This document shows, one piece after another, positions 44,755 through 55,036 of a DNA stretch of 64,000 nt (positions are counted from its first letter, which is position 1; every line of letters starts with the position of its first letter). The notes beneath the pieces were generated by a model. It was not told the origin of the DNA. It ran no database searches and worked only from the letters and a program-made list of their open reading frames with translations. The translations under genes were made by a program, and so were the position numbers. Source of the DNA: Synchiropus splendidus (lineage: Eukaryota > Chordata > Actinopteri > Syngnathiformes > Callionymidae); assembly GCF_027744825.2 (NCBI RefSeq), contig NC_071340.1:4404501-4468500 (forward strand). The letters run 5' to 3'.

Positions 44755-45534
44755 CCCAGATCTGTTGGCTTTGTTGGCAAACGCCATTGATTCCAGGAGG
44801 GGAGTAGTGATGGATTTCAGGTGGAATAGAACCAGGCACTCAAAGGACTTCATGACCACAGACGTCATTGCCACCGGTCTGTCGTCATTCAGTCCTGTGA
44901 TCCTGGGTTTCTTTGGAACAAGAATAACAGTGAAGGAACATGACAGGACACCAAGGACGCATTGTAGATGTTCGTGAACTGCTGCCTAGGTTTGTCAGAG
45001 TGTACGGCTTTAGCCTTCTTCAACTCCCTCTGAATCCAATACTTCAACTCTTTCTTCCTGTCCGCACTCTTGAGAGCTGCCTCCTTCTCCTGTCTAATCT
45101 GGCTGTGTTTTGCTGTGAGCCAAGGTTTGTCATTTGCATACCTCAACTTGGTGCATGTTAGAACTATGTACTCTTCACAGAAGCTGATCCATGAAGTCAC
45201 AGTATCTGTAAACTCCAGATTAGTGGTAGCCGCCCTGAACACCTCCCAGTCTGTGGTCTCCATACAAGTCTGCAGCTCCTCTACAGTCTCACTCGACCAG
45301 ATCCTCAGGCTCCTCACAACAGGTTTTGCAGGCTTCAGCTTCTGCTAGCATGTGGGACCAAGATGAACCATCAAGTGTTCAGCGAGTCCTAGTGCAGCTC
45401 GAGGGAAGGCGGTATAAGAGTTGTGTAGCATTATTCCAGGATGCTCTGCTCTCTGGTGGGGCATTTTACAACCTGCCTGTACCTGAGGAGCTCCTCACTC
45501 ATATTCGACTTGTTGTAGTCAGTATTACAAGTAA
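44755..45534 (-). pseudogene. L2/jockey-type LINE fragment A (endonuclease end to linker and RT)
   Basis: On the minus strand, near 45520-45430, are sequence pieces equivalent to SEELLRYRQVVKCP and a C-Y-T-T motif, the endonuclease segment shared with 4060-4625. The linker frame (45317-44889) reads WEVFRAATTNLEFTDTVTSW, NDKPWLTAKHSQIRQEKEAA and KYWIQRELKKAKAVHSDK. Around 44755-44900 lies RT sequence near the A-x-x-AN(K/R)S motif. There are frameshifts and no catalytic box. At 45534 it is cut by the LTR of a Ty3/Gypsy element. Confidence 0.75.
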
Positions 45535-45707
45535 GTGTGGTAGGACAAAGGAGTAGAAGGCACAGGTCAGGTCTGAGTGTGTTTATTCACCATCCAAAAA
45601 GCAACCGTGCGTCCCATACAGTCTCCACTCCTTTTCCCAACACCTGTGTGTCCCTACCCATCAACCCACTGGGTGAGAGACCACACCCCTAAGCACCCGT
45701 TACACAG
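45535..45707 (-). repeat. 3' LTR and polypurine tract of the Ty3/Gypsy element
   Basis: On the minus strand a purine run GGGGGGGAGC (about 45717-45708) is followed by TGTGTAACGGGTGC, the presumed LTR start. An AATAAA occurs at about 45586-45581, and the probable end is CCTACCACA at 45543-45535. TGTG and CACA are inverse ends. The length near 173 bp is short but acceptable for some Gypsy clades. Confidence 0.7.
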
Positions 45708-45807
45708 CTCCCCCCCGAACACCCAGAGGGAAACCTGAGGGCCCCAGGACTCTTAACATGAATTACTTTTTTTTTTTTTTTTTTTTTTAACACAACACTC
45801 AACCCCC

Positions 45808-47994
45808 TTAACATTCAGTGAACCTAGTACAAGCTTTAATCAATCTCCCAAACCTACTACGTTTTCCCACATTTGAACCCGCGGGAGAGTGACTCGTAGA
45901 AGGAACTGCCGCCGGCTTCCCACTAGAAGATGGCACCAACGTGGTTTTGGTGGGGGGGCGCCCTCGCCGTGGAACCTGGGCTGGCATGACTACTTCACCT
46001 GTCACAAAATGAGCTGGCTTGAGTCTGTCCACCGACACGCGCTCTCTGCGTCCGCCCACATCTAATACAAAAGTCTTTGCACCCGTCTCCAGCACCCCAA
46101 ATGGGCCATCGTAGGGAGGTTGAAGGGGCGACCGATGCGCATCATGACGCATGAAAACAAAACGAGTTGTGGCCAGCTCTGCAGGCACGAACGAACGCGG
46201 GAAAAAATGGTGCACTGGCACTGGAGCCACTGGAGACTCACTCGAAAACTGGGCCACTGGGCTTTCTGGCAAAAACTCCCCTGGCAGGCGGAGTGGTTGG
46301 CCGAACACCAACTCCGCAGGAGAGGCATCGAGATCTTCCTTAGGAGCTGAGCGCAACCCCAACATCACCCAAGGCAAGCGATCCACCCAGTTAGCATCTG
46401 AAAGTGCTGCACGCAGTGACGCCTTGAGCGATCTGTGAAACCGCTCGCACATGCCGTTAGCTTGTGGATGATACGCAGTAGTGCGATGGACCTCAGTACC
46501 CAGGGACCAAGCCAGTGCTGACCAAAGCTCTGAAATAAACTGAGAACCTCTGTCCGAGGTGATGTCTGATGGGGAACCAAAACGGGTGACCCAGGAGGAG
46601 AGAAATCCACGCGCTACATCAGCAGATGCCGTGGAGGAAAGAGGAACTGCCTCCGGCCACCTGGTAGTACGATCTACCATTGTGAGTAAGTGCGTAAAAC
46701 CTTGCGAAGGAGGTAGTGGTCCCACCAAATCAACATGTACGTGGTCAAAACGCTTGGCTGGGACCAAAAACGGTTCAAGGGGGGCCTTTGTGTGTTGGTG
46801 TACTTTACCTCGTTGACACGCCACACACGCAGCCGCCCAACTCTTCACATCTTTACGGAGGCCAGGCCAAACAAACTTGGCCCCCACCAACTTAACCGAA
46901 GCCCGGACACCTGGGTGAGAGAGTGAATGCACCAATTCAAAAACCCGACGCCGGCAAGCTATCGGAACCACGGGCCGGGGGCGGCCTGTGGATACGTCAC
47001 ACAGCAGGGTGGGACCTCCCTTTTGCACTACTGCCTCCTCAAGCTTGAGACTGGTATCACTTGACCTAAGTGCAACAATATCCAGATCCCCGATCTGATC
47101 AGCAGCCATTTGACAAAAATCAATGCCGAGGAACACCGGACACACCAACACCCGAGATAGGCAATCTGCCACAGGGTTTGCCTTACCCGCCACATGCTGA
47201 ATGTCTGTGGTAAACTCAGAAATAGCGGCAAGATGGCGCTGCTGGCGAGCGGACCAGGGCTCAGTCACCTTGGCCATTGCAAACGTCAATGGTTTGTGGT
47301 CCACATATGCCGTGAACGCACGACCCTCCAGCAAAAAACGGAAATGACGTGTCGCCAGATAAAGTGCTAGCAATTCCCTATCAAATACACTGTATTTGCG
47401 CTCACTGTCCCTCAGTTTTCGACTAAAAAATGCCAGCGGCTGCCACACACCTGCCACCCGCTGCTCGACAACGGCACCCACGGCTATGTCTGACGCGTCA
47501 GTTGTGAGGGCTATGGGCACGTGAGACACAGGGTGTGCTATAAGCGCTGCGTTGGCCAGGGCAGCCTTAGCGCCGTCACACGCCTGTTGCCTTTCCGGTG
47601 TCCAGTCAATTTCATCATTGGCTCTTTTCAGCCTCAGGGCCTCATATAATGGCTGCAAAAGGTGAGCAGCTTGGGGCAGAAACCGATTGTAAAAATTCAC
47701 CATGCCCAGAAACTCCTGCAGAGACTTAACCGAGACTGGCCGAGGAAAATCAGTCACGGCTTGTACCTTAGAAGGCAACGGAAACGCACCTAGCGACGAA
47801 ATACGATGCCCCAGGAAATCGATCACTGGCAGACCAAACTGACACTTTGCGGTGTTAACGATCAAGCCATGCTCCTGGAGGCGCTGGAAGACCTGCCTAA
47901 GGTGCAACAAGTGTTCCTTTACTGATGGACTGGCCACCAAAATGTCATCTAGGTAGACAAACACAAATGTCAGTTCACGCAGTACAGACTCCAT
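45808..47994 (-). CDS. pol: Ty3/Gypsy pol: RT C-half, RNase H and integrase, open
   Basis: A 728-codon frame is open from the RT catalytic box to the stop. YLDD lies at residues 14-17 (about 47955-47944). RNase H carries D166 (TTDAS), E207 (DREL), D232 (VDHK) and D277 (VAD), the full catalytic set. Integrase has an HHCC zinc finger (H356, H360, C390, C393), core residues D422, D481 and E517 with the D-x35-E spacing, and a GPY/F-type module (PPYDGPF, 627-633). A basic and serine/proline-rich tail follows. The enzyme set copies element RNA to DNA, removes RNA and inserts the product. The methionine listed is inside RT, not a true start: the RT N-half lies upstream in another frame (47994-48431). 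Absence of stops over 2.2 kb suggests recent insertion. Confidence 0.9.
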   Translation of the reverse strand: MESVLRELTFVFVYLDDILVASPSVKEHLLHLRQVFQRLQEHGLIVNTAKCQFGLPVIDFLGHRISSLGAFPLPSKVQAVTDFPRPVSVKSLQEFLGMVNFYNRFLPQAAHLLQPLYEALRLKRANDEIDWTPERQQACDGAKAALANAALIAHPVSHVPIALTTDASDIAVGAVVEQRVAGVWQPLAFFSRKLRDSERKYSVFDRELLALYLATRHFRFLLEGRAFTAYVDHKPLTFAMAKVTEPWSARQQRHLAAISEFTTDIQHVAGKANPVADCLSRVLVCPVFLGIDFCQMAADQIGDLDIVALRSSDTSLKLEEAVVQKGGPTLLCDVSTGRPRPVVPIACRRRVFELVHSLSHPGVRASVKLVGAKFVWPGLRKDVKSWAAACVACQRGKVHQHTKAPLEPFLVPAKRFDHVHVDLVGPLPPSQGFTHLLTMVDRTTRWPEAVPLSSTASADVARGFLSSWVTRFGSPSDITSDRGSQFISELWSALAWSLGTEVHRTTAYHPQANGMCERFHRSLKASLRAALSDANWVDRLPWVMLGLRSAPKEDLDASPAELVFGQPLRLPGEFLPESPVAQFSSESPVAPVPVHHFFPRSFVPAELATTRFVFMRHDAHRSPLQPPYDGPFGVLETGAKTFVLDVGGRRERVSVDRLKPAHFVTGEVVMPAQVPRRGRPPTKTTLVPSSSGKPAAVPSTSHSPAGSNVGKRSRFGRLIKACTRFTEC

Positions 47995-47999
47995 TAATC

Positions 48000-48480
48000 T
48001 CTGAAAGGTTTGTGCCGCAAAGGCCGAAAAGGCATCCGCAAAAATTCAAACAACCCGAAAGGCGTAATCACTGCAGTTTTCGGAATGTCCTCGGAACGCA
48101 CCGGAACTTGATGATAGCCACGCACCAGATCCACTTTCGAGAACACTGTCATGCCTGCCAAACGAACTGAGAAATCTTGAATGTGCGGGATGGGGTAACG
48201 GTCATGCGCAGTTACGTTATTTAAGCGGCGAGAATCCCCACAGGGACGCCAAGACCCATCTGCCTTTGGCACCATATGGAGCGGTGAAGCCCAGGGGCTG
48301 TTCGAACGCCTCACAATACCCAAACGCTCCACAGCAGCAAACTCCTGCTTAGCTGTAGCTAATTTCGCTACGTCAAGGCGCCGTGCACGCGCAAAAACTG
48401 GCGGTCCCACTGTGGGAATAAAGTGCTCCAAACCGTGCTTGGTAACAGCGGTTGAAAATGCTGGCGTTGTCAGGGATGGA
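48000..48480 (-). pseudogene. pol: Ty3/Gypsy RT N-half, out of frame with the rest of pol
   Basis: A frame ending at 47994 and open up to about 48480 contains [40 protein letters not shown] and [15 protein letters not shown] (first catalytic aspartate, residue 101 from the methionine at 48431). It then reads into LFEFLRMPF and is diverted to a stop. The downstream RT continues in a frame shifted relative to it, so a small indel lies near 48010. A second shift relative to the protease lies near 48485. The protease and the C-half share a frame, so both breaks are compensating. Programmed shifts at these places inside RT are not known to me, so mutation is the likelier cause. Confidence 0.8.
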
Positions 48481-48489
48481 AAATCTGCT

Positions 48490-48890
48490 AATAAACTCTA
48501 ATAAAATGTCAGTCGACGCTGAACAGCGAGCGTGAGTCAATGACCCGGGTTCCCCAGTCTGACACGGCAAAGTGGAGAAGGACAACGCGTCAATCAAACG
48601 GCGATTAGCCACATCCACCAGTAAACTATTGGCACAGAGAAAATCTGCACCGATAATGGGAACAGTGATGGAAGCTACCACAAAGTCAAAATTAAAACTG
48701 CGCCCATTAAAACAAACAGTAACCGACCTGGTGCCAAAAGTTTCTATGGAGGATCCATTAGCAGCGCTCAACGACGGACCGCATCCCCGCGCCGACAAAA
48801 AAGTTCGTTGGGGGAATGAGGCTTTTCTGAGACCCAGAGTCCACCAAGAACCGTCTCTCTGATCGTGAGTCTTTCACAAAGAGCAGCTCC
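48490..48890 (-). pseudogene. Ty3/Gypsy protease region, 5'-truncated
   Basis: The minus strand around 48850-48800 encodes FLVDSGSQKSLIPP, the aspartic protease active-site segment with DSG in place of the more common DTG. Downstream, NFDFVVASITVPIIGADFLC (about 48690-48630) matches the second conserved part (I-G-x-D-F-L). The N-terminal side ends near 48890, where recognisable element sequence stops. The protease would cut the element's polyprotein. Gag is absent. Confidence 0.75.
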
Positions 48891-49207
48891 TCTCGATCGC
48901 CAGCGCCCACAGCTTATACTAATATTTTCAAGACATTAAAAGAGCTTTAGTTTAAATAAGGTAATATAAAAACTTGAATAGAGCCACCATCATGATTTAT
49001 TGTGCTATTGTCAAACTGATGCAAAATAAACACTATTTTGTTGTTTAAATCATTCGATTCAATAACATACCAAATTCATTCAAATACAAATTGTGGCTTC
49101 TTGTGGCAAATATTGTTATACCATTAAACTGTGATTAATTGAGATTAATTAAACTAGATTTCTTTAATTGAATCCCACCCCAAAGGCCGTAAATGCATCT
49201 CCTATAT
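48891..49207. other. Unannotated
   Basis: AT-rich; no element recognised and no gag sequence of the neighbouring Gypsy element could be read. Confidence 0.35.
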
Positions 49208-49605
49208 TGACACTTGCCATGTTTGTACCTGTCCGTCTGTTTTTATATGTATTGTATCTCCTCCGCGTGCCTTCCATGTGCTTTTATTTTGTTATTGTCC
49301 CTCGTGTCTGTTGCCTGTCTTTCCTGCACCTTCACAGGCATATGCAGCTGGCGCTCATTCCGCTAATTCTCCTTCCATGGATATATTCTTCCCGACGCCA
49401 GCTACGTGTGCCAGATGGTAGCGTTTTGTCTCGACTCAGGCCAAGGTCTCCCTAGACTTCCATGTTCTTGCTCCAATCCCTGTTATTTCTAAATTTTTTG
49501 CGTGCTCGAATCCTCATTCAGCCATAACTTCCTTCCCTTGCCCTTCCTTGTTTCACTCTCGTTTCCCTCTTATTTCTAGCTTATATTTTCTTCATTCAAA
49601 GCGAA
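49208..49605. repeat. Partial LTR-like unit (TGTCA...TGACA family)
   Basis: It matches the first part of the 58642-59386 unit: ATTCTCCTTCCATGGATATA, CGACGCCAGCTACGTGTGCC, AGATGGTAGCG, GCGTGCTCGAATCCTCATTC and AGCCATAACTTC all recur there with few changes. The end carrying the TGGGTCCATCAGCC block is missing, so the copy is truncated. No target duplication could be set. Confidence 0.7.
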
Positions 49606-50694
49606 CAGAAAGATCTTCTAAAAAATATTTTTCTTGAGCTTTGGTCAATGCTTGCAAAAAAAAAAAACACGTTTACACTACCTCAGATGATCACAACAGT
49701 CATCAGAAGTCAAATTAAATGAAGAACCTCTCTGCCAATTCACAAACTTTCATGAATCACATTAATTCGTGCTCTGCTTTGTATACACTCTTCCCTCTCC
49801 TGCTTTTATTGATTCTCTTTCTCCCAGGAACACAAAGAGCTATGATTGCAGCAAAAAAAAAAAAAAAAGAAATCCCATGAAGAATGCTTTTCTTTCTGTC
49901 ACTGACATCCCTCACCTGTCTTCCAGAATAATATTACAAAAACAATTCCAGGATTGGCTGCCTTCTGACTCGTCCTCCTGAGGCACATTAATTCAGCACT
50001 TTGTTGGTTGCTTGAGTAGAGCTAGATGGTCGACAAGTTTTCACAGAATGCCCTGTGCTTTTATATTATATGTTTATTTTTTTTTTTTACACCGAAAGTG
50101 ACAATGATGTTGGGTATTAGGAGTCCCGAAACAAATAAATGGACAATTTCATTTTTCAATTCATTTTTTCATTTTTCATTTACTCTCTATTGGTCGTACG
50201 CACACACATGCCTGCACATGCAATTTTTAACAGAGACATTGTAAAAACACACCTGAAGAAAGAAGAGCAGATGGGGACAAACATAAGCCATCTCACAGCT
50301 GTGCCTGTTGTGTATCACAAAGAGGCTTAAGTGTATTCCACCAACATATTTCTTTATTCATACATTTATTTATGTATTTTTCTTTTAGAAATTGATTTTT
50401 AAGCACAACCGACATTATTCGTTGGGATTTGTTCATCATCGCCTTGTTTGACAGGTACTGACAAGCATGCTGCTTGTTCATGCACCTGGATTCTCCTACA
50501 CCCATCATGAAGTGCATTGGTCAGAAGATCTCAATCAGTTATACTGTCATTTACATGAGTGCTTTTCCAATTCCATCTGAATTTTATTGAAATAAGTAAT
50601 AGTTCCCTTTGGTATTATTATTAGTGAATTAAAAGAAACTCAATTTTCATCATTTCAATATTTATTACCTTAACAATTTACCAAAGACAGTCCC
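49606..50694. other. Unannotated, AT-rich
   Basis: Contains A-runs (49657-49668, 49853-49868) and a T-run (50072-50090). No gene or element recognised. Confidence 0.35.
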
Positions 50695-51180
50695 AAAAAC
50701 CCAAATTGTCAGACGTCAGTTGTGGGTGTTTTCATTATTTGCTGCAATGACAGCTTGACAGTCATGTCTCATGCACAAGTGCTACAGGCAGTTCTAAGAA
50801 ATCCTGTAGCGGAGGTGTACAGGCATCCATTTTCTGCTTCAGGTGGTGCCTGATGTCCTCTGTTGCAGGTCAGGAGACATTGCTGGCACTCCCTGACAAT
50901 TCTGGCACGATGTGGTCAAGCAACATCATCCATGCACCGAAATGTGGGTATGCGTTGCACATTTGGGTGCTGATGTGTTTTATGATGACTCTGTGGTTAC
51001 AATGTGCTGTGACTGAGCCATCTACAATCTCCAAATCAGTTTCGGGCTGACTGGTGATGCCAGCCGTGACTGTTGCTCCTCCCTCACCAAAGTCAACGCT
51101 GCAGCATGCCTTCTCCAGCAACACTGATCAGTGAATAGGACGGTAGACCACTGCTGCATTGTCCAGGTCACATGGTTTCC
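50695..51180 (-). pseudogene. Tc1-like transposase remnant
   Basis: On the minus strand the 84-codon frame 51124-50870 reads [20 protein letters not shown] then ETDLEIVDGSVTAHCNHRVI, matching the centre of Tc1-like transposases (GxSxxGxTxL-xxxG-LTAxxYxxxxL). Past the frame's end, a TEDIRHHLKQKM-like piece stands at the place of NPIEHxWxxLK, which holds the last catalytic acidic residue. Related sequence with the same nucleotide words is at 25942-26175. Terminal repeats were not found. Stops and substitutions show it is dead. Confidence 0.6.
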
Positions 51181-52200
51181 ACCTCTGTGAAACTTGTGAC
51201 TAAATGTAATTTTGTGAAAATAGTCTGAGTAGGCAGAAAGACTGTGAATTTTTGAGTGAAACCTCTGGTCTCCCTTGAGGCTCCCATGTGAAACGGGGGA
51301 TGAGGAGCTCAGCTGTTGCTGAAATTCCAGGATTGTAAGGAAAAGTGTTTCCCCATGCAGAGTGAATGGTGAACCCTCTTGATTTAAAAATAATGCTAAA
51401 AATGATGGTGATGATGATTATTATCAGACTCGTCACATCAGCCCAATGAACCAGTAATGTTGTGTACATGAACTCGCTCAACGCTGTTTTCGTCCACGTG
51501 TCTGGAGCTTCGTTGGCATTTAATTGTCATGAAAAATGAAAAAAAAATATATATATATATGAATCTAGAATGGGACTTCAGTCTGAAGTCATCACACCTC
51601 TTCAAAAAATTGAAAAAATACATCAAAATATTTTGCAACATTTCATAAAACACTGCTTATGGCACACTAACAGTTCTGTGTGAGTGCAGTGTCCTTGAGT
51701 TAGTGTTTTGGGTTATGTGAGAGCCCCTTGCTCATGAACAGATAAAGGTAGAGGAGAACAGATAAATGGTAAATAGATATACTGTACCGTACTATATTAC
51801 TGATTTATGGCTAGTCTCAGTATTTTGACACACATCTGTCTCACGCACCTTTCACATCCAACAGACTACTAAAGTACAGTCAGACATCATGAAAAGCCAA
51901 CATCTCCGTGGAAATGTAATGAATTTTGTCTAAAACACCATATTGTTGTCATGAATCAGTCAAATGCTGATTGTGCTGTTGAAATAACACTTTGCGGTTT
52001 GGAGTGTCGCATGATCAGACTGTGCAGCAAAATTAACCCGTGGTTTTATAGTATTTATTTATTTTGGGCAAGTAAAAAAAGGCAAAGTGCATACAGATGG
52101 CAACTATAACATGGCGAGTGAAAATTGTGGTGTTGGGTGTTATGTGTGAATGGAGGAAGGGGTGAGGGGGAGCTTCTTCATTCGGGGTTCATTGTTGTTG
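51181..52200. other. Unannotated
   Basis: An (AT)n tract lies at 51546-51560. No coding similarity. Confidence 0.35.
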
Positions 52201-52830
52201 TCAATTACAACAAACTCTCAATTCACATTGTGAATACAGATCGTCCATTGATACTGCTGAAGGTCCATGCTCAGGTGAATAGTGCATGTGGCTTGATGCG
52301 GTCTGACCTGAGGACATACTGTGTTGATCTATGCGCAAGACATGGAAAGTCATCATAATAGACAATCTCTGACACATCAAACAGAAAGGTACAGGTCCAC
52401 CATTGAAATCGCTGTATCTGCATGCCTTCACGTGGATGAATGAGGCATCGCAGCTCAGGCTGTTTAGGGGCAGTACCCGCTGACTACGTCATGCTGCAGG
52501 GTTAAATTACCACTGGGGTTCTGCAGGGCTCCATAAAAGGAGTGGTCATGGTAAGCTGTGAATGTTTGAATCTGTTTGGCCTGATCTGTATATGGGAGTT
52601 GCAAACTGCTGAGTGCATAAGTCCCTAGGTACTTGGTCATCATCGCGGGGCATTGCTCGTAGGGCTCCACTGCTACCCCAGAAAGTTGAAATGGTGCCAC
52701 ATTGCAAAGAGCTGGCTGCTTATATTTTTTTGGTATTAGCTCCAATATGTAAGGTGCACGGTATACAGTGAAACCATTTCGTGGAAAACGTGCATCTACT
52801 ACCCTAATACCGTTGCCTCCCTATGACACC
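52201..52830 (-). pseudogene. Unidentified coding remnant, two frames
   Basis: Minus-strand frame 52745-52464 (93 codons, open further upstream to about 52820) contains FPRNGFTVYRAPYILELIPK, then CNVAPFQLSGVAVEPYEQCP and FTAYHDHSFYGALQNPSGNL followed by TLQHDVVSGY. After one frame change, 52431-52201 continues with SFIHVKACRYSDFNGGPVPF and CLMCQRLSIMMTF. The two pieces are collinear and adjacent and read like one protein broken by a single indel. I do not recognise the family. It could come from a large DNA transposon, a virus-derived insertion or a host gene. No splice sites or termini were set. Confidence 0.35.
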
Positions 52831-53572
52831 TTATGTATGAAATCCACAGACTTACCTGACTTTTCCTGAGTGGTGTTTTGGGACCACCTGTGTATTTTTG
52901 TTGTGTAATATTTCATTGCACTACGGCTCCAATAAAAATAAAAAGTAAAAATTGTGGAGGTGTGATCACCCTCAGAAGTTATGGTTCAATGTGTGTACTT
53001 GTGTGGTGACCTACTGCACTCACAGTCCCGACATTGTCATTGACATTATGAGAAAAACAATCTGGTCATCTTTATCTGGTTTGCACTGTGTTAAGGTGGT
53101 CCTACAGTTCCTAATTTACCTCTTTTGCATGATTTTATTCCAGCTTGGGGGATTTTCAGACAAATATTGTACATTATTTTGCCTCAGGTTCCTTCATAAC
53201 AACAGTTACCTGTTGCGCATTTATTTGTTTCTGCTTTTAGTGTTTAAGCCAACCTTGAAACATCAAAGCAATATTTGATGGTCGATGAGGCGTCAATGTT
53301 TTGACATTATATATGTTACCTCTGCGGTGCACAGTCTTTGCGCATTTTCACTAAATTCACAACAAATTGCTAATCATTCGGGTAGAAACCCCACGTCTGT
53401 TAGTTCTGACTCAGTGATGAGTTCCCCGTAGACTTTGGAATGAGGAAGTCATGTGGCCCTTTTGGGCAGGATCCACCTCAATCAAATCTAGTGAGCGAGC
53501 TGACAATGGAGATTCCATTCAGTTCAATGTCTCTGTCTCAATGTCTCAAATAAGTGGAATGAATTGTGTCGG
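52831..53572. other. Unannotated
   Basis: A 108-codon plus-strand frame at 52952-53278 is hydrophobic and AT-driven; not regarded as a gene. No element recognised. Confidence 0.35.
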
Positions 53573-53687
53573 GCACTGTCCTATGACCATCACCTTATCG
53601 TGGTGGGCGGGTTTGCGTACCTCAATGATTCAGGGGGCTACCCTGTCGGGAGCCTCGTGCTCCTTGTAGGGGCACTTATGGCAAAAC
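53573..53687 (+). pseudogene. Rex3: Rex3 5'-region scrap, opposite to the adjacent Rex3 copy
   Basis: The sequence CTATGACCATCACCTTATCG, TACCTCAATGATTCAGGGGG and CTCGTGCTCCTTGTAGGG matches the 5' part of the 39-kb Rex3 copy (39230-39340). It lies on the plus strand, directly beside the 3' end of the minus-strand Rex3 copy. Confidence 0.75.
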
Positions 53688-53785
53688 CCTTCACCTTCAC
53701 CTTCTTCTGCTGCTTATCCAGGGTCGGGTTGCGGAGGCAGCATTCAGAGCAAGGAAGCCCAAACTTCCCGATCCGCACAAACCTC

Positions 53786-55036
53786 CTACAGCTCTTCTCG
53801 GGGGATCCCGAGGCCTTCCCAGGCCAGACCGGAGACATAATCTCTCCAGCGAGTCCTGGGTCTTCCCCGGGGCCTCCTCCCGGTAGGACATGCCCGGAAA
53901 ACCTCCCCAGGGAGGCGTCCAGGGGGCTTCCGGATCAGATGCCCGAGCCACCTCAGCTGGTTCCTCTCGATGTGGAGGAGCAGTGGCTCCACCCCGAGCT
54001 CCGCCCAGATGACCAAACTCCTCACCCTATTTCTAAGGGTGCGGAGGAAACTCATCTCAGCCACTTGTATCCGCGATCTCATCCTTTCGGTCATTACCCA
54101 AAGTTTGTGACCATAGGTGAGGGTGGGAACGTAGATCAATAATAAATCGAGAGCTTCGTCTTGTGACTCCCTATTCACCATGACGGTCCGATACAGCGAC
54201 CGCATCACTGCTGCCAGTACACCAACGCGTCTATCAATCTCACGCTGCCCTTCTCCCTCACTCGAGGACAAGAACCCGAGATACATAAACTCCACCACTT
54301 GGGGCAAGAACTCTCCACCGACCCGGAGAGAGCAAACCACCTTATTCCAGTCGTGAACCATGGCCTCAGACTTCGAAGTGCTGATCCTCATCCCGACCGC
54401 TTCACACTCGGTTGCAAACTGAAGGTCCCGGTCCGATGAGGCCAGCGGAACAACATCGTCCGCAAATAGCAGTGATGAAATTCTGTGGTTCCCGAACCGG
54501 ATCCCCTTCGATCCCTGGCTGCGCCTAGAAATTCTGTCCATCAAAGTAATGAACAGAACCAGTGACAAAGGGCAGCCCTGGCGGAGGCCAACATGCACCG
54601 GGAACAAGTCTGATTTACTGCGGGCGATGCGAACCATGCTCCCGCTCCGGTCATACAGGAAGCGGACAGCCCCTAGCAGAGGGCCCTGCACCCCATATTC
54701 CCGGAGCACCCCCAACAGGACACCGCGAGGGACACGGTCGAAGGCCTTCTCCAAATCCACAAAGCACATGTGGACTGGTTGGGCGAACTCCCATGAACCC
54801 TCGAGCACCCGATGGAGGGTATAGAGCTGGTCCAGTGTTCCACAACCGGGCCGAAAACCACACTGTTCCTCCTGGATCCGAGGTTCGACTATTGGCTGAA
54901 GTCTCCTCTCTAGTACCCAGGAATAGACCTTTCCAGGGAGGCTGAGGGGTGTGATCCCCCTGTAGTTGGAACACACCCTCCGGTCCCCCTTCTTAAACAG
55001 GGGGACCACCACCCTGGTCTGCCAATCCAGAGGCAC
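53786..55036 (-). pseudogene. Rex3: Rex3 reverse transcriptase, long open frame
   Basis: A 416-codon frame starts inside the RT. WQTRVVVPLFKKGDRRVCSN is at residues 5-24, EEQCGFRPGCGTLDQ at 56-70, FVDLEKAFDRVP at 92-103 (catalytic D94), GLRQGCPLS at 150-158 and FADD at 191-194 (54466-54455). The RT-adjacent region with LRVGGEFLP and FLRTLRNRVRSL follows, and the family's arginine-rich end, GRRPRGRPRTRWRDYVS, is near 386-402. Just after FADD about ten residues expected in Rex3 are missing (DLQFATECE joins abruptly), a small in-frame deletion. All catalytic aspartates remain, but the upstream coding sequence is broken. Confidence 0.9.

Larger units (their letters stand above)
45535..48890 (-). 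mobile_element. Ty3/Gypsy LTR retrotransposon, 5'-truncated
   Basis: From right to left on the minus strand: protease (about 48880-48490), reverse transcriptase, RNase H and integrase (to 45808), an A-rich spacer (T-run 45768-45789 on the plus strand), a G-rich tract just before the LTR, and a short LTR (45707-45535). Gag and the 5' LTR are missing, so no target duplication can be checked. Domain order PR-RT-RH-IN is that of Ty3/Gypsy; wording of the RT and RNase H regions resembles the CsRn1 clade, which is an inference. The element was inserted into the LINE fragment ending at 45534. Of all elements in the window it is the least decayed. Confidence 0.9.

Noticed and set aside
46062..47231. 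Several 60-95-codon frames on both strands
   Set aside because: They lie inside the open Gypsy pol frame and are its shadows.
53564..54142. 192-codon plus-strand open frame
   Set aside because: Antisense of the Rex3 C-terminal region, preceded by a scrap of Rex3 5' sequence; not a gene.
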